Below are positions 9,425 through 17,311 of a stretch of 64,000 nt of DNA, in pieces. Numbering within the stretch: position 1 is the first letter of the stretch; each line of letters opens with the position of its first letter. The stretch is from positions 1-64,000 of the forward strand of contig CAZBGY010000007.1 of NCBI GenBank assembly GCA_964491605.1. Direction: 5' to 3'. The stretch comes from DRYS01 sp964491605. Its GTDB lineage: Archaea; Thermoproteota; CALKCG01; B24; DRYS01. A program made the position numbers and the translations under genes. The notes under the pieces are model-generated. The model ran no database searches. It was given only the letters and a program-made list of their open reading frames with translations, and had not been told where the DNA came from.

Positions 9425-10336
9425 TCAGTGACATCTTAAACTCTCGAAAACTTTATTCATAACTTTTTCGATATCTTCTCTCCCATCTTTCTCCTTAAGC
9501 AGGGTTACAGCATATAGTCTATCCATCTTATCGCATATCCATGCATATGTATATCCATCCATAAGCTTCTTAAGTAAACCCCTCCTGAAGTATATGGGAT
9601 ACCTGTACCCTTCATGGCCGAATACATCTACCTGTGAAGGCTTCTTCCATATAAGCCCCTTCAGAGCCTTACCTAGGGATCTACGATACTTCTCCCTAAC
9701 CCAATCCTCAAGCTTCTCTTTCCTTAAAACCCTGCTAGCTAACCCAACTCTCTCATACCCTATATAACCATAACTAGATTCGAATAAGAGATACGTATCA
9801 GCCGGGTAGAACCTTCTATCTAGAAGCTCGAAGCCTACGGGTATACTTAACATTATATCTAGAATCCTCCAGGATAGCATATCCCCTTCAGGGTGGCAGT
9901 CGAAACTCGAAAGTATACTATTAGAAATCTTCCTAACCCTATCATACTCCTCTCTATCGAAGTGGAATCTCAATATGAAGCTACGCATAGTCCTATCGCA
10001 ATTAAACACGTATATGAAGCCCTCCCTGCTCCCACGGTAATAGACGTACAATGCATTATGCCCACCAACCCTCCCCTCCCCTCTGTTAGCAACCTTGAAA
10101 TCTGGATCCTCCTTCCTACTCCTAGATTCCAGATCCTTAAGAATCTTGCTAGGATCTGGAACCTTATTCTTCTTAAACTCCTCCCACCTAACCTCTAATC
10201 TAGGCTTATACTCATCGAACCTAAGATACCCACGCTTAGAATTACCACCCTCGACTTTCACAACCCAATCCTCAGGTATAAGACCTGAGATACGATGCCA
10301 GCTAAACTCTACCAGCGTAACACCTTCAGAGGCCAC
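9425..10336 (-). CDS. unknown protein made of two homologous ~145-residue repeats
   Basis: 303 residues, no known family. The two halves match each other. Each has a start like SW.RI....IP, a central GH.A..YYRG (first half) or GHEGYRYPIYFRRG (second half), a following strand with Y-x-x-x-CD, and an end in NSILSSFDCH or NKVFESLRCH. Each half therefore carries paired cysteines (FNCD/FDCH and WICD/LRCH). No signal peptide or membrane segment is visible. It is first in an operon with the PqqD-like and Yip1-like genes. The layout suggests a small alpha/beta domain of the PsbP/DcrB kind, but that is a guess. Confidence 0.7.
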   Translation of the reverse strand: MASEGVTLVEFSWHRISGLIPEDWVVKVEGGNSKRGYLRFDEYKPRLEVRWEEFKKNKVPDPSKILKDLESRSRKEDPDFKVANRGEGRVGGHNALYVYYRGSREGFIYVFNCDRTMRSFILRFHFDREEYDRVRKISNSILSSFDCHPEGDMLSWRILDIMLSIPVGFELLDRRFYPADTYLLFESSYGYIGYERVGLASRVLRKEKLEDWVREKYRRSLGKALKGLIWKKPSQVDVFGHEGYRYPIYFRRGLLKKLMDGYTYAWICDKMDRLYAVTLLKEKDGREDIEKVMNKVFESLRCH

Positions 10337-10421
10337 AGCTACCTATATCCAATCTTATATAGGGGGGTGGAGATAATTCTTTCCCCTCATTAAAGGATCT
10401 TTCCGATGAGCAAACGATGTA

Positions 10422-10496
10422 TGGGCCGGCCCGGATTTGAACCGGGGATCTCCGCGGTGTGAACGCGGCGTCTTAACCCAGCTGGACCACCGGCCC
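10422..10496 (-). tRNA. tRNA-Val (anticodon CAC)
   Basis: The minus strand gives acceptor GGGCCGG pairing with CCGGCCC, anticodon arm CCGCG-TTCACAC-CGCGG with CAC at 34-36, and T arm CCCGG-TTCAAAT-CCGGG. The discriminator is A and CCA is not encoded. No intron. It is closely similar to the tRNA-Val(TAC) at 52.8 kb. Confidence 0.95.
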
Positions 10497-10540
10497 CCAT
10501 CGATAATATAGCTTAAACCACAGGTATCTTATTATTCTTA

Positions 10541-10708
10541 CTATCTTTTGACAGCTGGTTCTCTATGTTTCCATCTAAGATTATAAGATCTACAATTCCT
10601 ACACTTCTCAGCGTTCGGGCTATTCCTAGCACCACACTCCCTACATATCTTCAGGTACAACCTCTTCCTCATAGCTATCTCGCGTTTAACAGGATCCCTT
10701 ATAGGCAT
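10541..10708 (-). CDS. rpl40e: 50S ribosomal protein eL40 (L40e)
   Basis: 55 residues starting MPIRDPVKREIAMRKRLYLK, with the zinc ribbon CRECGARNSPNAEKCRNC and a basic tail. This is the normal size for archaeal L40e. The frame is open further upstream (to 10807), but the ATG at 10708 is preceded on the minus strand by GGAGGAAGGTGTT, a clear ribosome-binding site, and a TATA box lies about 45 bases upstream, so the short form is chosen. It sits between tRNA-Val and the divergent eL38 gene. Confidence 0.92.
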   Translation of the reverse strand: MPIRDPVKREIAMRKRLYLKICRECGARNSPNAEKCRNCRSYNLRWKHREPAVKR

Positions 10709-10748
10709 AACACCTTCCTCCGTGAAGTAAACCCGGAGGTATAAATCC

Positions 10749-10758
10749 CTATATAAAG
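10749..10758 (-). promoter_or_regulatory. TATA box for the eL40 gene
   Basis: The minus strand reads CTTTATATAG, centred about 45 bases before the ATG at 10708. The predicted start of transcription, near 10728, leaves room for the GGAGG ribosome-binding site. Confidence 0.5.
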
Positions 10759-10841
10759 ATTCGTCTATTCTGTATGGATGCTCGGCTTTCAATATCGACC
10801 GTACCAATCCTCGGATTTAAATGTGGACGGTATAGCCTAGA

Positions 10842-10849
10842 CTTTATAT
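10842..10849 (+). promoter_or_regulatory. TATA box for the eL38 gene
   Basis: CTTTATAT is centred near 10846, about 35 bases before the ATG at 10881, giving a leader of about 9 bases. Confidence 0.5.
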
Positions 10850-10880
10850 CCAAGTTACACTTAGACTCCTAAGAGCTGGT

Positions 10881-11084
10881 ATGCCTAGAGAGATATTCGA
10901 TGTAGAAGAGTTTATCAGGCTATCGGAGAAAGCCGATTACTGCCTAGTTAAGAGTAACGCTAAGGATGGAAGCGTTAAACTGAAGCTTAGGACTAAAAGA
11001 TATCTCTACACACTTAAGGTTAAGGATAGCGTAGAAGCTGAAGATGTATTGAAGAAGGTTAAATGCCCTGTAAGGAGGATATAG
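10881..11084 (+). CDS. rpl38e: 50S ribosomal protein eL38 (L38e)
   Basis: 67 residues: MPREIFDVEEFIRLSEKADY..V then KLKLRTKRYLYTLKV and a C-terminal LKKVKCPVRRI, matching eukaryotic and TACK-archaeal L38e over the whole length. L38e is missing from most Euryarchaeota, so it is a useful lineage marker beside PolD. It is followed after 33 bases by a DUF362 gene on the same strand and is divergent from eL40. Confidence 0.9.
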   Translation: MPREIFDVEEFIRLSEKADYCLVKSNAKDGSVKLKLRTKRYLYTLKVKDSVEAEDVLKKVKCPVRRI

Positions 11085-11117
11085 CTATCGATTTATAGTC
11101 GCCTATGGTGCATATCT

Positions 11118-12035
11118 ATGGGGAAGGTATCTGTAGTTAAGGATCTTGAAGATAGATGTCGAGGCTTAGTAAAGGCTTTAATGCTCATCAAGGATGAGAT
11201 CATAGAGAAGATACCGGGTAAAGCTAGGGTGGTTATTAAACCTAACTTCGTAAGTGCATATAGATATTTGTCGGCAACCCCTGTGAAGTGCGTTGAGGAA
11301 ACGGTGAAATTCATATCGACATTCATGGATCCCAGAGAATTAATAATCGCCGAATCACCTACCATAGGTAGCTTTAGAGAAGCTGTAGAGAGGTTTGGGT
11401 ATAAAGCGTTAAAGGATAGATATGACGTTGAGCTATGCGATCTCGATGGGTATGGATACGAGGAGGTCGAGGTAGTGGATAAGAATGGAACCCCCATCCA
11501 CATACCTATATCCAAACTTATAGTAGAATCGGATTTCAGAGTTTCAGCCGTAAGACCTAAAACACATGACGTAGTAGTCGTAACGTTAAGCTTGAAGAAT
11601 ATGGTTGTAGGCTCCATTAGAAGGGGGTACCGCCAGCTTATACATCAGGGATATTGGCAGATAAACTATAATATCGCGAGAATCGCCGTACACGTTATGC
11701 CCCATCTAGCAATAGTGGATGGATACGAAGCGATGGAGGGGGATGGACCTGTAAACGGTAATCCTAAGAGATGGGGTGTATACTTCGCTTCGATAAACCC
11801 TATATCGCTGGATTCGATAGTTGCATCGGCTATGGGGTTCGATGTATACGATATAGGTTATCTATACATCCTATCGGTTTGGGGCTACGGCGAAATAGAT
11901 CCTGGTAAGATACAGACTATAGGCGATCCTCTAAGCGATATCAAGACATCCTTCAAACCCCATAGGAGCATCAAGGATCAGCTATCCTGGAGGAAGTATA
12001 TAGACGATATAATGAAGCTTCCGAAGCCGGTTTAG
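11118..12035 (+). CDS. DUF362 family protein
   Basis: 305 residues. The segments ARVVIKPNFVSA (near residue 37), RPKTHDVVVVTLSLKNMVVG (near 150) and IVDGYEAMEGDGPVNG (near 205) are characteristic of DUF362, a family of unknown biochemical role that sometimes carries ferredoxin domains; none is present here. Likely cytoplasmic. It follows the eL38 gene closely and converges on the phosphoglycerate mutase gene with a gap of about 15 bases. Confidence 0.85.
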   Translation: MGKVSVVKDLEDRCRGLVKALMLIKDEIIEKIPGKARVVIKPNFVSAYRYLSATPVKCVEETVKFISTFMDPRELIIAESPTIGSFREAVERFGYKALKDRYDVELCDLDGYGYEEVEVVDKNGTPIHIPISKLIVESDFRVSAVRPKTHDVVVVTLSLKNMVVGSIRRGYRQLIHQGYWQINYNIARIAVHVMPHLAIVDGYEAMEGDGPVNGNPKRWGVYFASINPISLDSIVASAMGFDVYDIGYLYILSVWGYGEIDPGKIQTIGDPLSDIKTSFKPHRSIKDQLSWRKYIDDIMKLPKPV

Positions 12036-12050
12036 CAGTCTACGGATACG

Positions 12051-13286
12051 TTACGCTCCATACTTATGCGTAAGGTTCACTATATCTAGGAGGATCGGCA
12101 TTAAATCCAGTCCTCTAATCCTGCTAAGCCCACCTTTCGCGCATAACCTCTCCTCGAATCTACCTACATCATCCACACGTATATCTGGACCTGCTATAGC
12201 TATCGGCACTGGATCCGCTGAATGAGTCCTTATACTGCATGGCGTAGAATGATCGGCTGTTAACGCTACTATACAATCCTCAACCCTATCTAGGAGCATA
12301 TAGAGCGCATCATCTATACGTTCTATTATCTCGATCTTCCTCCTGTAATCCCCATCCTCACCTGCTAGATCTGTAGCTTTAAAGTGCATATACACTAAGT
12401 TATAGCTATCCAAAGCCTTCATGCATGCTTCAACCTTAGCTTTGAAATCGCTATTATAGGTACCAGTCGCTCCTTTCACCTCAACTACATCCATACCTAC
12501 GTATCTAGCCACACCCTTATAGAGGGAGCCTCCAGCTACACAGCAAGCTTTCAAACCGTATCTTTCATCAACTCTAGCTACCGGCTCGTAGAAGCTAGCA
12601 CCTCTGATGAGTATAGCGTTCGCTGGCGGCTTACCCTCCGAAACTCTCCTTCTATTAATTTCAGCTTTCGAAAGTATCTTATGAGACTCGAACGATATAC
12701 GGTTTATAAGCTCAGCGGTCCTCTCAGCTTCTACACCCTTATCTAGCGGTCTACATTTTAGTATCGGTTCTCCATCCTTCTCCGGATCCGTATCAGACAC
12801 CATCCAGGATAACCCCACACCACGGATAACTAGAACCCCTCTATGCTCAACCCCAGGATAGAAGTATATATCCACACCAGGTATCTTCAGCTCATCGTTT
12901 AGAAGATGGAATAGCATACGCGAATCATCGCCTCCGATCCTACCTGCCCTTCTATCGATAACCGTTAAGTGGTCATCTACGGTAGCTAGGTTCACTCTAA
13001 ACGTGAGATCGCCAGGCTTAACATCTACACCTACCCCCAAAGCTTCAAAGATACCCCTACCCTTATAGTACTCGTACGGGTTGTAACCGAATATCGCTAG
13101 ATGCGCCGGTGCACTTCCAGGTCTAACACCTGGAGCTATCGGGTCCATTATACCGCATACACCATTAGCCGCTATAAAATCCATAGCAGGCTTTCTTGAG
13201 GCCTCCAGCGGGGTCTTAAACCCGATATCTCCTATCGGCCTATCCCCAAGCCCATCGCATACTATCAATATGATCCTCGCAGGCAT
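12051..13286 (-). CDS. apgM: 2,3-bisphosphoglycerate-independent phosphoglycerate mutase, archaeal type
   Basis: About 411 residues from the ATG at 13286; the frame is open to 13322, but that form would overlap the upstream gene by 20 bases. It interconverts 3- and 2-phosphoglycerate in glycolysis and gluconeogenesis. Seen: metal site VCDGLGDRP near the start, the segment PGSAPAHLAIFGYNP carrying the catalytic Ser, KGRGIFEALG, TFRVNLATVD, and C-terminal TADHSTPCSIRTHSADPVPI, all typical of archaeal ApgM in the alkaline phosphatase superfamily. It probably shares a transcript with the upstream zinc-ribbon gene. Confidence 0.9.
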   Translation of the reverse strand: MPARIILIVCDGLGDRPIGDIGFKTPLEASRKPAMDFIAANGVCGIMDPIAPGVRPGSAPAHLAIFGYNPYEYYKGRGIFEALGVGVDVKPGDLTFRVNLATVDDHLTVIDRRAGRIGGDDSRMLFHLLNDELKIPGVDIYFYPGVEHRGVLVIRGVGLSWMVSDTDPEKDGEPILKCRPLDKGVEAERTAELINRISFESHKILSKAEINRRRVSEGKPPANAILIRGASFYEPVARVDERYGLKACCVAGGSLYKGVARYVGMDVVEVKGATGTYNSDFKAKVEACMKALDSYNLVYMHFKATDLAGEDGDYRRKIEIIERIDDALYMLLDRVEDCIVALTADHSTPCSIRTHSADPVPIAIAGPDIRVDDVGRFEERLCAKGGLSRIRGLDLMPILLDIVNLTHKYGA

Positions 13287-13302
13287 GGCTGGATCCCAAA
13301 CC

Positions 13303-13698
13303 CTACTCCGGAAGCTTAACACCGCATTTTATACAGAATTTATTCTTAGGATCGTTAGGATAGCCGCAGTTAGGACATACCTTAGGCGTTAACAGAGGCG
13401 GCTGCGGTTTAGCTACGAGTGGGGGGGCTGTAGGAGCCGCGGCTTCAGGTTTAGCCTTCGATGGAGGCTCGTACTCCGTCTTCAATAGCACTACATCGCC
13501 TATAGATTTAATCTGGCTCCACGGTATATCCATCTCAGTATCCCCATACTTTATGGTTAACGCTAACTCGATACGATCCTCAAGCAATTTAAACGATAGA
13601 TCCTTAACCTCGCCTATTATGTAGCCACGCTGCTCGACAACCTTCCTACCTACAACATCCCCCTGCCGTATATACTTAGCTTCAGATTCACCATTCAA
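13303..13698 (-). CDS. PRC-barrel domain protein with C-terminal zinc ribbon
   Basis: 131 residues. Residues ~10-75 are a PRC-barrel-like domain (GDVVGRKVVE..GYIIGEVKDLSF, then IPWSQIKSIGDVVLLK). A flexible Pro/Ala linker follows, then a zinc ribbon CPNCGYPNDPKNKFCIKCG at the C terminus. PRC barrels appear in RNA-processing and cell-division proteins of archaea; the zinc ribbon suggests a binding or adaptor role. It is 16 bases upstream of apgM on the same strand, with no clear functional link. Confidence 0.75.
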   Translation of the reverse strand: MNGESEAKYIRQGDVVGRKVVEQRGYIIGEVKDLSFKLLEDRIELALTIKYGDTEMDIPWSQIKSIGDVVLLKTEYEPPSKAKPEAAAPTAPPLVAKPQPPLLTPKVCPNCGYPNDPKNKFCIKCGVKLPE

Positions 13699-13789
13699 CC
13701 TTCAACCCCTACTACAACTCAGGAGTTATACGCTAATAAGGCTTCTCTAAACTGTAACATCGGATATCTCTAGGATCCATCGACTGCAA

Positions 13790-13799
13790 AGTTTAAATC
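13790..13799 (+). promoter_or_regulatory. TATA box for the Cys-rich protein gene
   Basis: AGTTTAAATC lies about 55 bases before the TTG start at 13850; the predicted transcription start is near 13821. Confidence 0.4.
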
Positions 13800-13849
13800 C
13801 TAGGATCATGCAGAATATATTCACCGGGTAGGATATTTGGGGTTAAGCC

Positions 13850-14149
13850 TTGCCTAAAGGTAAACTTTGTAATCCCAAATGCGAATTTTTCAGATGCCGC
13901 CAGAAAGCTCTCAAATGGCGAAGTGAGACAGCTTGGTGCGTAGTATCCGGCGATCAATGTATAGGTTATAAGTGCAACTATGCATCATGCGAAAGACGTA
14001 AGATGCTTAACGATGGAAGCTGCGGTTTAACCGTAAAGAGCGAGAGTAGCTTAAGTTTAGACGAGATAGAGAAGGAGATAGCGCCTAAACTATCGGTTAG
14101 GGTTAAGGGTAAGCTATCTAGAAAGCTTAAATTTGAAGATCTAGTTTAG
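13850..14149 (+). CDS. cysteine-rich archaeal protein of unknown function
   Basis: 99 residues from a TTG start. The first 60 residues carry nine cysteines: CNPKCEFFRC, WCVVSGDQCIGYKC, YASC, and SCGLTVK. The pattern fits a metal-binding module with two zinc sites or an iron-sulfur site. I recall similar proteins in crenarchaea with no assigned role. The C-terminal 40 residues are charged and lack Cys (SRKLKFEDLV). It is monocistronic, upstream of trmI, with its own TATA box. Confidence 0.65.
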   Translation: MPKGKLCNPKCEFFRCRQKALKWRSETAWCVVSGDQCIGYKCNYASCERRKMLNDGSCGLTVKSESSLSLDEIEKEIAPKLSVRVKGKLSRKLKFEDLV

Positions 14150-14240
14150 CGAAGCTGGGACTATACATAGCAGATACAGTGAACCTTCACCCACTGAGGA
14201 GATACCACATATTTTTTACAAACCTCCTAATAGGAGCATC

Positions 14241-14250
14241 TATTTAAATC
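14241..14250 (+). promoter_or_regulatory. TATA box for trmI
   Basis: TATTTAAATC is centred near 14245, about 38 bases before the ATG at 14283; the expected start of transcription is near 14271. Confidence 0.5.
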
Positions 14251-14282
14251 CCGGTTTTAAGGTATATGCTTGAACTTACGAT

Positions 14283-15065
14283 ATGTCTAAACCATTCTGC
14301 GAGGGGGAGTACATCTTACTCCAACTAGATAGGAAGAGAAAGTATCTGGTTAAGCTTGAGAGGGGTAGACGCTTCCATACACACAAAGGCTTCATAGAGC
14401 TGGATAGAATCGTAGATAAACCTGAAGGCGTTATGGTTGAAAGCAGTATGGGTGTCGGGTTCTATGCTTTTAGACCATCACTATGGGATTATGTGGAAAG
14501 CTACGAGAGACCTACCCAGATACTATACCCTAAAGATATAGGATTCATACTAGTCTATACGGATATAGGCCCAGGTTACAGGGTTTTAGAAGCTGGGGTG
14601 GGTTCAGGCGCCCTTACAAGCTTCCTAGCCTACCATGTTAAACCTACAGGAAGAGTCTACGGGTACGATGTGAATCCTAAATTCATAGAGGTTGCTAGGA
14701 GGAATCTGGAACGTACAGGCCTTCTAGAGTATGTAGAACTTAAACTCGGAGATATATACAAGGGGGTTGAAGAGAGTGATGTCGATGTAGCTATACTGGA
14801 TGTCCCATCTCCATGGCTAGCTCTAGATTCGGTGTACAAATCACTTAAACCTGGAGGATTCTTCGTAAGCTTCAGCCCGACCATAAACCAGATCGAGAAA
14901 CTCGTAGAATCTATGGAGGCGCATAGAGGCTTCTTAGTATTAGCCGTCCTCGAATCGTTTACAAGAAGTTATAAGGTTAAAAAGGGTGAGACTAGGCCTG
15001 AAACGACGATGATAGCTCATACTGGGTATCTGCTATTTGCTAGGAGGCTCTCCTCACGATCCTAG
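14283..15065 (+). CDS. trmI: tRNA (adenine-N1)-methyltransferase, TrmI family
   Basis: 260 residues, normal for archaeal TrmI. It makes m1A at tRNA positions 57/58 using S-adenosylmethionine. Seen: N-terminal beta domain with KYLVKLERGRRFHTHKGFI, RPTQILYPKDIGFI leading into the Rossmann domain, SAM motif VLEAGVGSGALTSFLA (near residue 103), acidic YGYDVN, and the catalytic-pocket segment LDVPSPW. Typically a homotetramer. Its stop codon shares a CTAG with the stop of the convergent ftsY gene. Confidence 0.92.
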   Translation: MSKPFCEGEYILLQLDRKRKYLVKLERGRRFHTHKGFIELDRIVDKPEGVMVESSMGVGFYAFRPSLWDYVESYERPTQILYPKDIGFILVYTDIGPGYRVLEAGVGSGALTSFLAYHVKPTGRVYGYDVNPKFIEVARRNLERTGLLEYVELKLGDIYKGVEESDVDVAILDVPSPWLALDSVYKSLKPGGFFVSFSPTINQIEKLVESMEAHRGFLVLAVLESFTRSYKVKKGETRPETTMIAHTGYLLFARRLSSRS

Positions 15066-15961
15066 AGCCCCATCATCGAGGCTACGTATTCAGGATCATA
15101 CTCTCTCAGATCATCTATCCCTGAACCCACCCCTATGAAGAATATAGGCTTCCTGAGGATATAGGCTACGTTAAGTATAGCTCCACCTTTAACATCTGCA
15201 TCTACTTTTGTTATTATCGCACCATCTACACCTACATACCTGTTAAACTCCACCGCTTGATCGATTATATCGTTACCTGTAAGAGCATCCCCGACGAATA
15301 TCTTCACATTAGGGTTGACAACTCTTATTATCTTACGCATCTCGTCGAGAAGGTTACGTTTAGTCTGCATTCTACCGGCGGTGTCTATCAGAACGGCATC
15401 CAACCTCCTCGCTTTCGCGTATTGTACAGCGTCGTAAGCTACCGCTGCAGGATCGCCTCCATAGACTTGCTTAACCAGGTCTACACCTATCCTCCTAGAT
15501 AGGATTTCAAGCTGCTCGATAGCCCCGGCTCTGAACGTATCGCTGCATGCTAATACAGCCTTAAACCCGCTACGTTTAAGTCTCCATCCGAGCTTAGCTA
15601 TGGTTAAGGTTTTACCTACACCGTTAACCCCTAGAAATAACGCTATATATGGCTTACCGGATTCTCTCACAGTTTCTTCGAAGCTCTTCTCAGGCTTCAC
15701 CGATCTAAGTATATCTATTATAGATCCCCTTAAAGCGGATTCGACTATAATCTTCTTATCGGTAAACTTAGCTACCTTAACGCCTACGATCTTATCCTCG
15801 ATGAGGCTACATAGAGATTCGGCTACCTCTAAAGCGACATCAGCCTCTACAAGCGAATACTTCAACTCATCTAGATATCCGCGAATCTCCTCTGGTTTAA
15901 GCTCGGTTTCGAGCAGAGTGCTCTTAAACCTAGCTAGAGCTTTCCTGATAGCTTCAAGCAG
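15062..15961 (-). CDS. ftsY: signal recognition particle receptor FtsY, apparently CTG-initiated
   Basis: 299 residues when begun at CTG 15961. It is the SRP receptor GTPase that docks SRP54-ribosome complexes at the membrane. G-domain motifs are GVNGVGKT (residues 111-118), DTFRAGAIEQL, DTAGR and TKVDAD. The first ATG/GTG/TTG in frame is a TTG at 15865, which would cut through the N domain. The 32 codons upstream read as proper N-domain sequence (LLEAIRKALARF.., LDELKYSLVEADVALEV). The CTG is preceded by GGAGG with 9 bases between. The gene overlaps the end of the prefoldin gene by 8 bases and is last in the eS19-to-FtsY operon. Confidence 0.9.
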   Translation of the reverse strand: MLEAIRKALARFKSTLLETELKPEEIRGYLDELKYSLVEADVALEVAESLCSLIEDKIVGVKVAKFTDKKIIVESALRGSIIDILRSVKPEKSFEETVRESGKPYIALFLGVNGVGKTLTIAKLGWRLKRSGFKAVLACSDTFRAGAIEQLEILSRRIGVDLVKQVYGGDPAAVAYDAVQYAKARRLDAVLIDTAGRMQTKRNLLDEMRKIIRVVNPNVKIFVGDALTGNDIIDQAVEFNRYVGVDGAIITKVDADVKGGAILNVAYILRKPIFFIGVGSGIDDLREYDPEYVASMMGL

Positions 15962-16403
15962 TTCTCCCGCCCTCCATAGATTTAGTAAGCTCTGTAAGCC
16001 TCCTCCTAGCCTCTTCCAGCTTTGTGACTATGTTAACCAGCTGCTGCTGTAGGCTATCCCTAAGCTTCAGTATATCGTTAGCCCTTCCCTCCACTATCTT
16101 TATAGCGTCGTCTACCTTCTTCTCCACGTATACGTTACCGCCCATACTCAGTAGGACGTTCTCCACATCCACGATAACGCATTTGATATACGATCCTGAG
16201 CCTATAGCTACCAACGCTTCTACGTTAGGCTTCTCATTTCTGAGAGCGTTAAGGGTGTCGCATGTTTGTCTATGCTCGTTATAGGTTGCTTCAGCTATGG
16301 TCAGCCTCTGCCTGATATTCTCCGCAGTCTGTTCTAGTATCGATATCTCCGCTATCAGTTGTTCGATCTCCCTCTCTATCCTACTACGACTATCCATCCC
16401 CAT
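15954..16403 (-). CDS. pfdA: prefoldin alpha subunit
   Basis: 149 residues, normal for archaeal prefoldin alpha. N- and C-terminal coiled coils (residues ~5-50 and ~98-140, rich in E/K/R/L heptads) flank the beta-hairpin region VEALVAIGSGSYIKCVIVD..NVLLSMGGNVYVEKK. With the beta subunit it forms the hexameric jellyfish chaperone that passes unfolded proteins to the thermosome. It lies between LX (14-base overlap) and ftsY (8-base overlap), a classical archaeal order. Confidence 0.92.
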   Translation of the reverse strand: MGMDSRSRIEREIEQLIAEISILEQTAENIRQRLTIAEATYNEHRQTCDTLNALRNEKPNVEALVAIGSGSYIKCVIVDVENVLLSMGGNVYVEKKVDDAIKIVEGRANDILKLRDSLQQQLVNIVTKLEEARRRLTELTKSMEGGRTA

Positions 16404-16584
16404 AGACTTCCACCTCTTCTATCTTCAAGTTGCGTCTCTTCACTTTATGATGACTACCTACATCGGAGTATAGTTTCTCTAAAGCCTCCTCCAGCTTTAA
16501 AGCTCTAATCTCCTTGGTAAGCCTGATTCTAAACACTCCTACCTTATAGGAGCAGACAATTTTAAACGTTTTTATATCGCCCAT
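16390..16584 (-). CDS. rplX: 50S ribosomal protein LX / eL20 (L18Ae)
   Basis: 64 residues: KTFKIVCSYKVG.FRIRLTKEIRALKLEEALEKLYSDVGSHHKVKR..LKIEEVEVY. This matches the single-domain archaeal LX, homologous to one half of eukaryotic L18a. It lies between aIF6 and prefoldin alpha, the conserved archaeal order. Confidence 0.92.
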   Translation of the reverse strand: MGDIKTFKIVCSYKVGVFRIRLTKEIRALKLEEALEKLYSDVGSHHKVKRRNLKIEEVEVYGDG

Positions 16585-16624
16585 GATAGCCTATCTAACC
16601 TTGAATAGAGCTCCTAGATTAGCT

Positions 16625-17305
16625 TTACTCTTCTATACGGAATGCCTCTGTTATACGTGCTAACTCTGAACCTCTAGTAGCATCGCTTACTATTAGCCCG
16701 TAGCTATTCGCTACAACCCCCATCTTAACGAATTTACTTCCATAGTTTACCGTACCCTTGTATACAGGCACCTTTAATACATCCCTGATAACCTGTTCCT
16801 CCTCAGATGATACCATCGGATCGATGAGGACGCCTTTATTCGTCGCTACGGCTAAGCTACCTACATACGGTAGATTTTCCACACTCCCCACCTCAACATC
16901 TATATCCAGTGTATCGGATATGATCTTAACCTGCTCTCTAGATAGACGTATACCTGAGAGACATCCTAAATCATTTAGCAGGAGGAAGTTACCTATAGCA
17001 GTCCATCTAGCGGGGAGGATGGCTATCCTTATATCTCTAGGAAGATTCATTTTTATCCTTTCAAGCTCATCATCCCCTATAAGCGGCGAGAGGATTATAC
17101 CATTCGAGTTAGCGACTGTGAATATCCCTAAAAGATTTGATTTATACACCGTAGTCTTGATAACCGTATCAACCTTCAAAGTTTCTACGAATAGCTTAAC
17201 ATCATCATCCATAGTCGATTCTGGGCATATAACGAATCTATCTGTTGCCTTAAGATATACGCCTATACACGTCCTTCCATAGAAATTGTAGTGAGAGAAC
17301 GGCAG
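16625..17305 (-). CDS. eif6: translation initiation factor aIF6, apparently CTG-initiated
   Basis: 226 residues when begun at CTG 17305. aIF6 binds the large ribosomal subunit and prevents premature joining. It has five pseudo-repeats, visible as recurrent NSNGIILSP, NDLGCLSG, NKGVLIDP and NSYGLIVSD strands. The first ATG (17212) lies inside repeat 1. The 31 codons upstream read NFYGRTCIGVYLKATDRFVICP, which is the expected aIF6 N terminus. The frame is closed by the eL31 stop at 17314, leaving only CTG 17305 as a plausible start, 9 bases after AGGGGGTG (full pairing to anti-SD with one G-U). Confidence 0.9.
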   Translation of the reverse strand: MPFSHYNFYGRTCIGVYLKATDRFVICPESTMDDDVKLFVETLKVDTVIKTTVYKSNLLGIFTVANSNGIILSPLIGDDELERIKMNLPRDIRIAILPARWTAIGNFLLLNDLGCLSGIRLSREQVKIISDTLDIDVEVGSVENLPYVGSLAVATNKGVLIDPMVSSEEEQVIRDVLKVPVYKGTVNYGSKFVKMGVVANSYGLIVSDATRGSELARITEAFRIEE

Positions 17306-17311
17306 AAGATC

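Noticed and set aside
10541..10807. 88-residue extended eL40
   Set aside because: GGAGG upstream of the ATG at 10708 and the family length support the 55-residue form.
15062..15865. FtsY as an N-terminally truncated GTPase starting at TTG 15865
   Set aside because: The N-domain continues in frame for 32 more codons up to a CTG with a strong ribosome-binding site, so truncation is only apparent.
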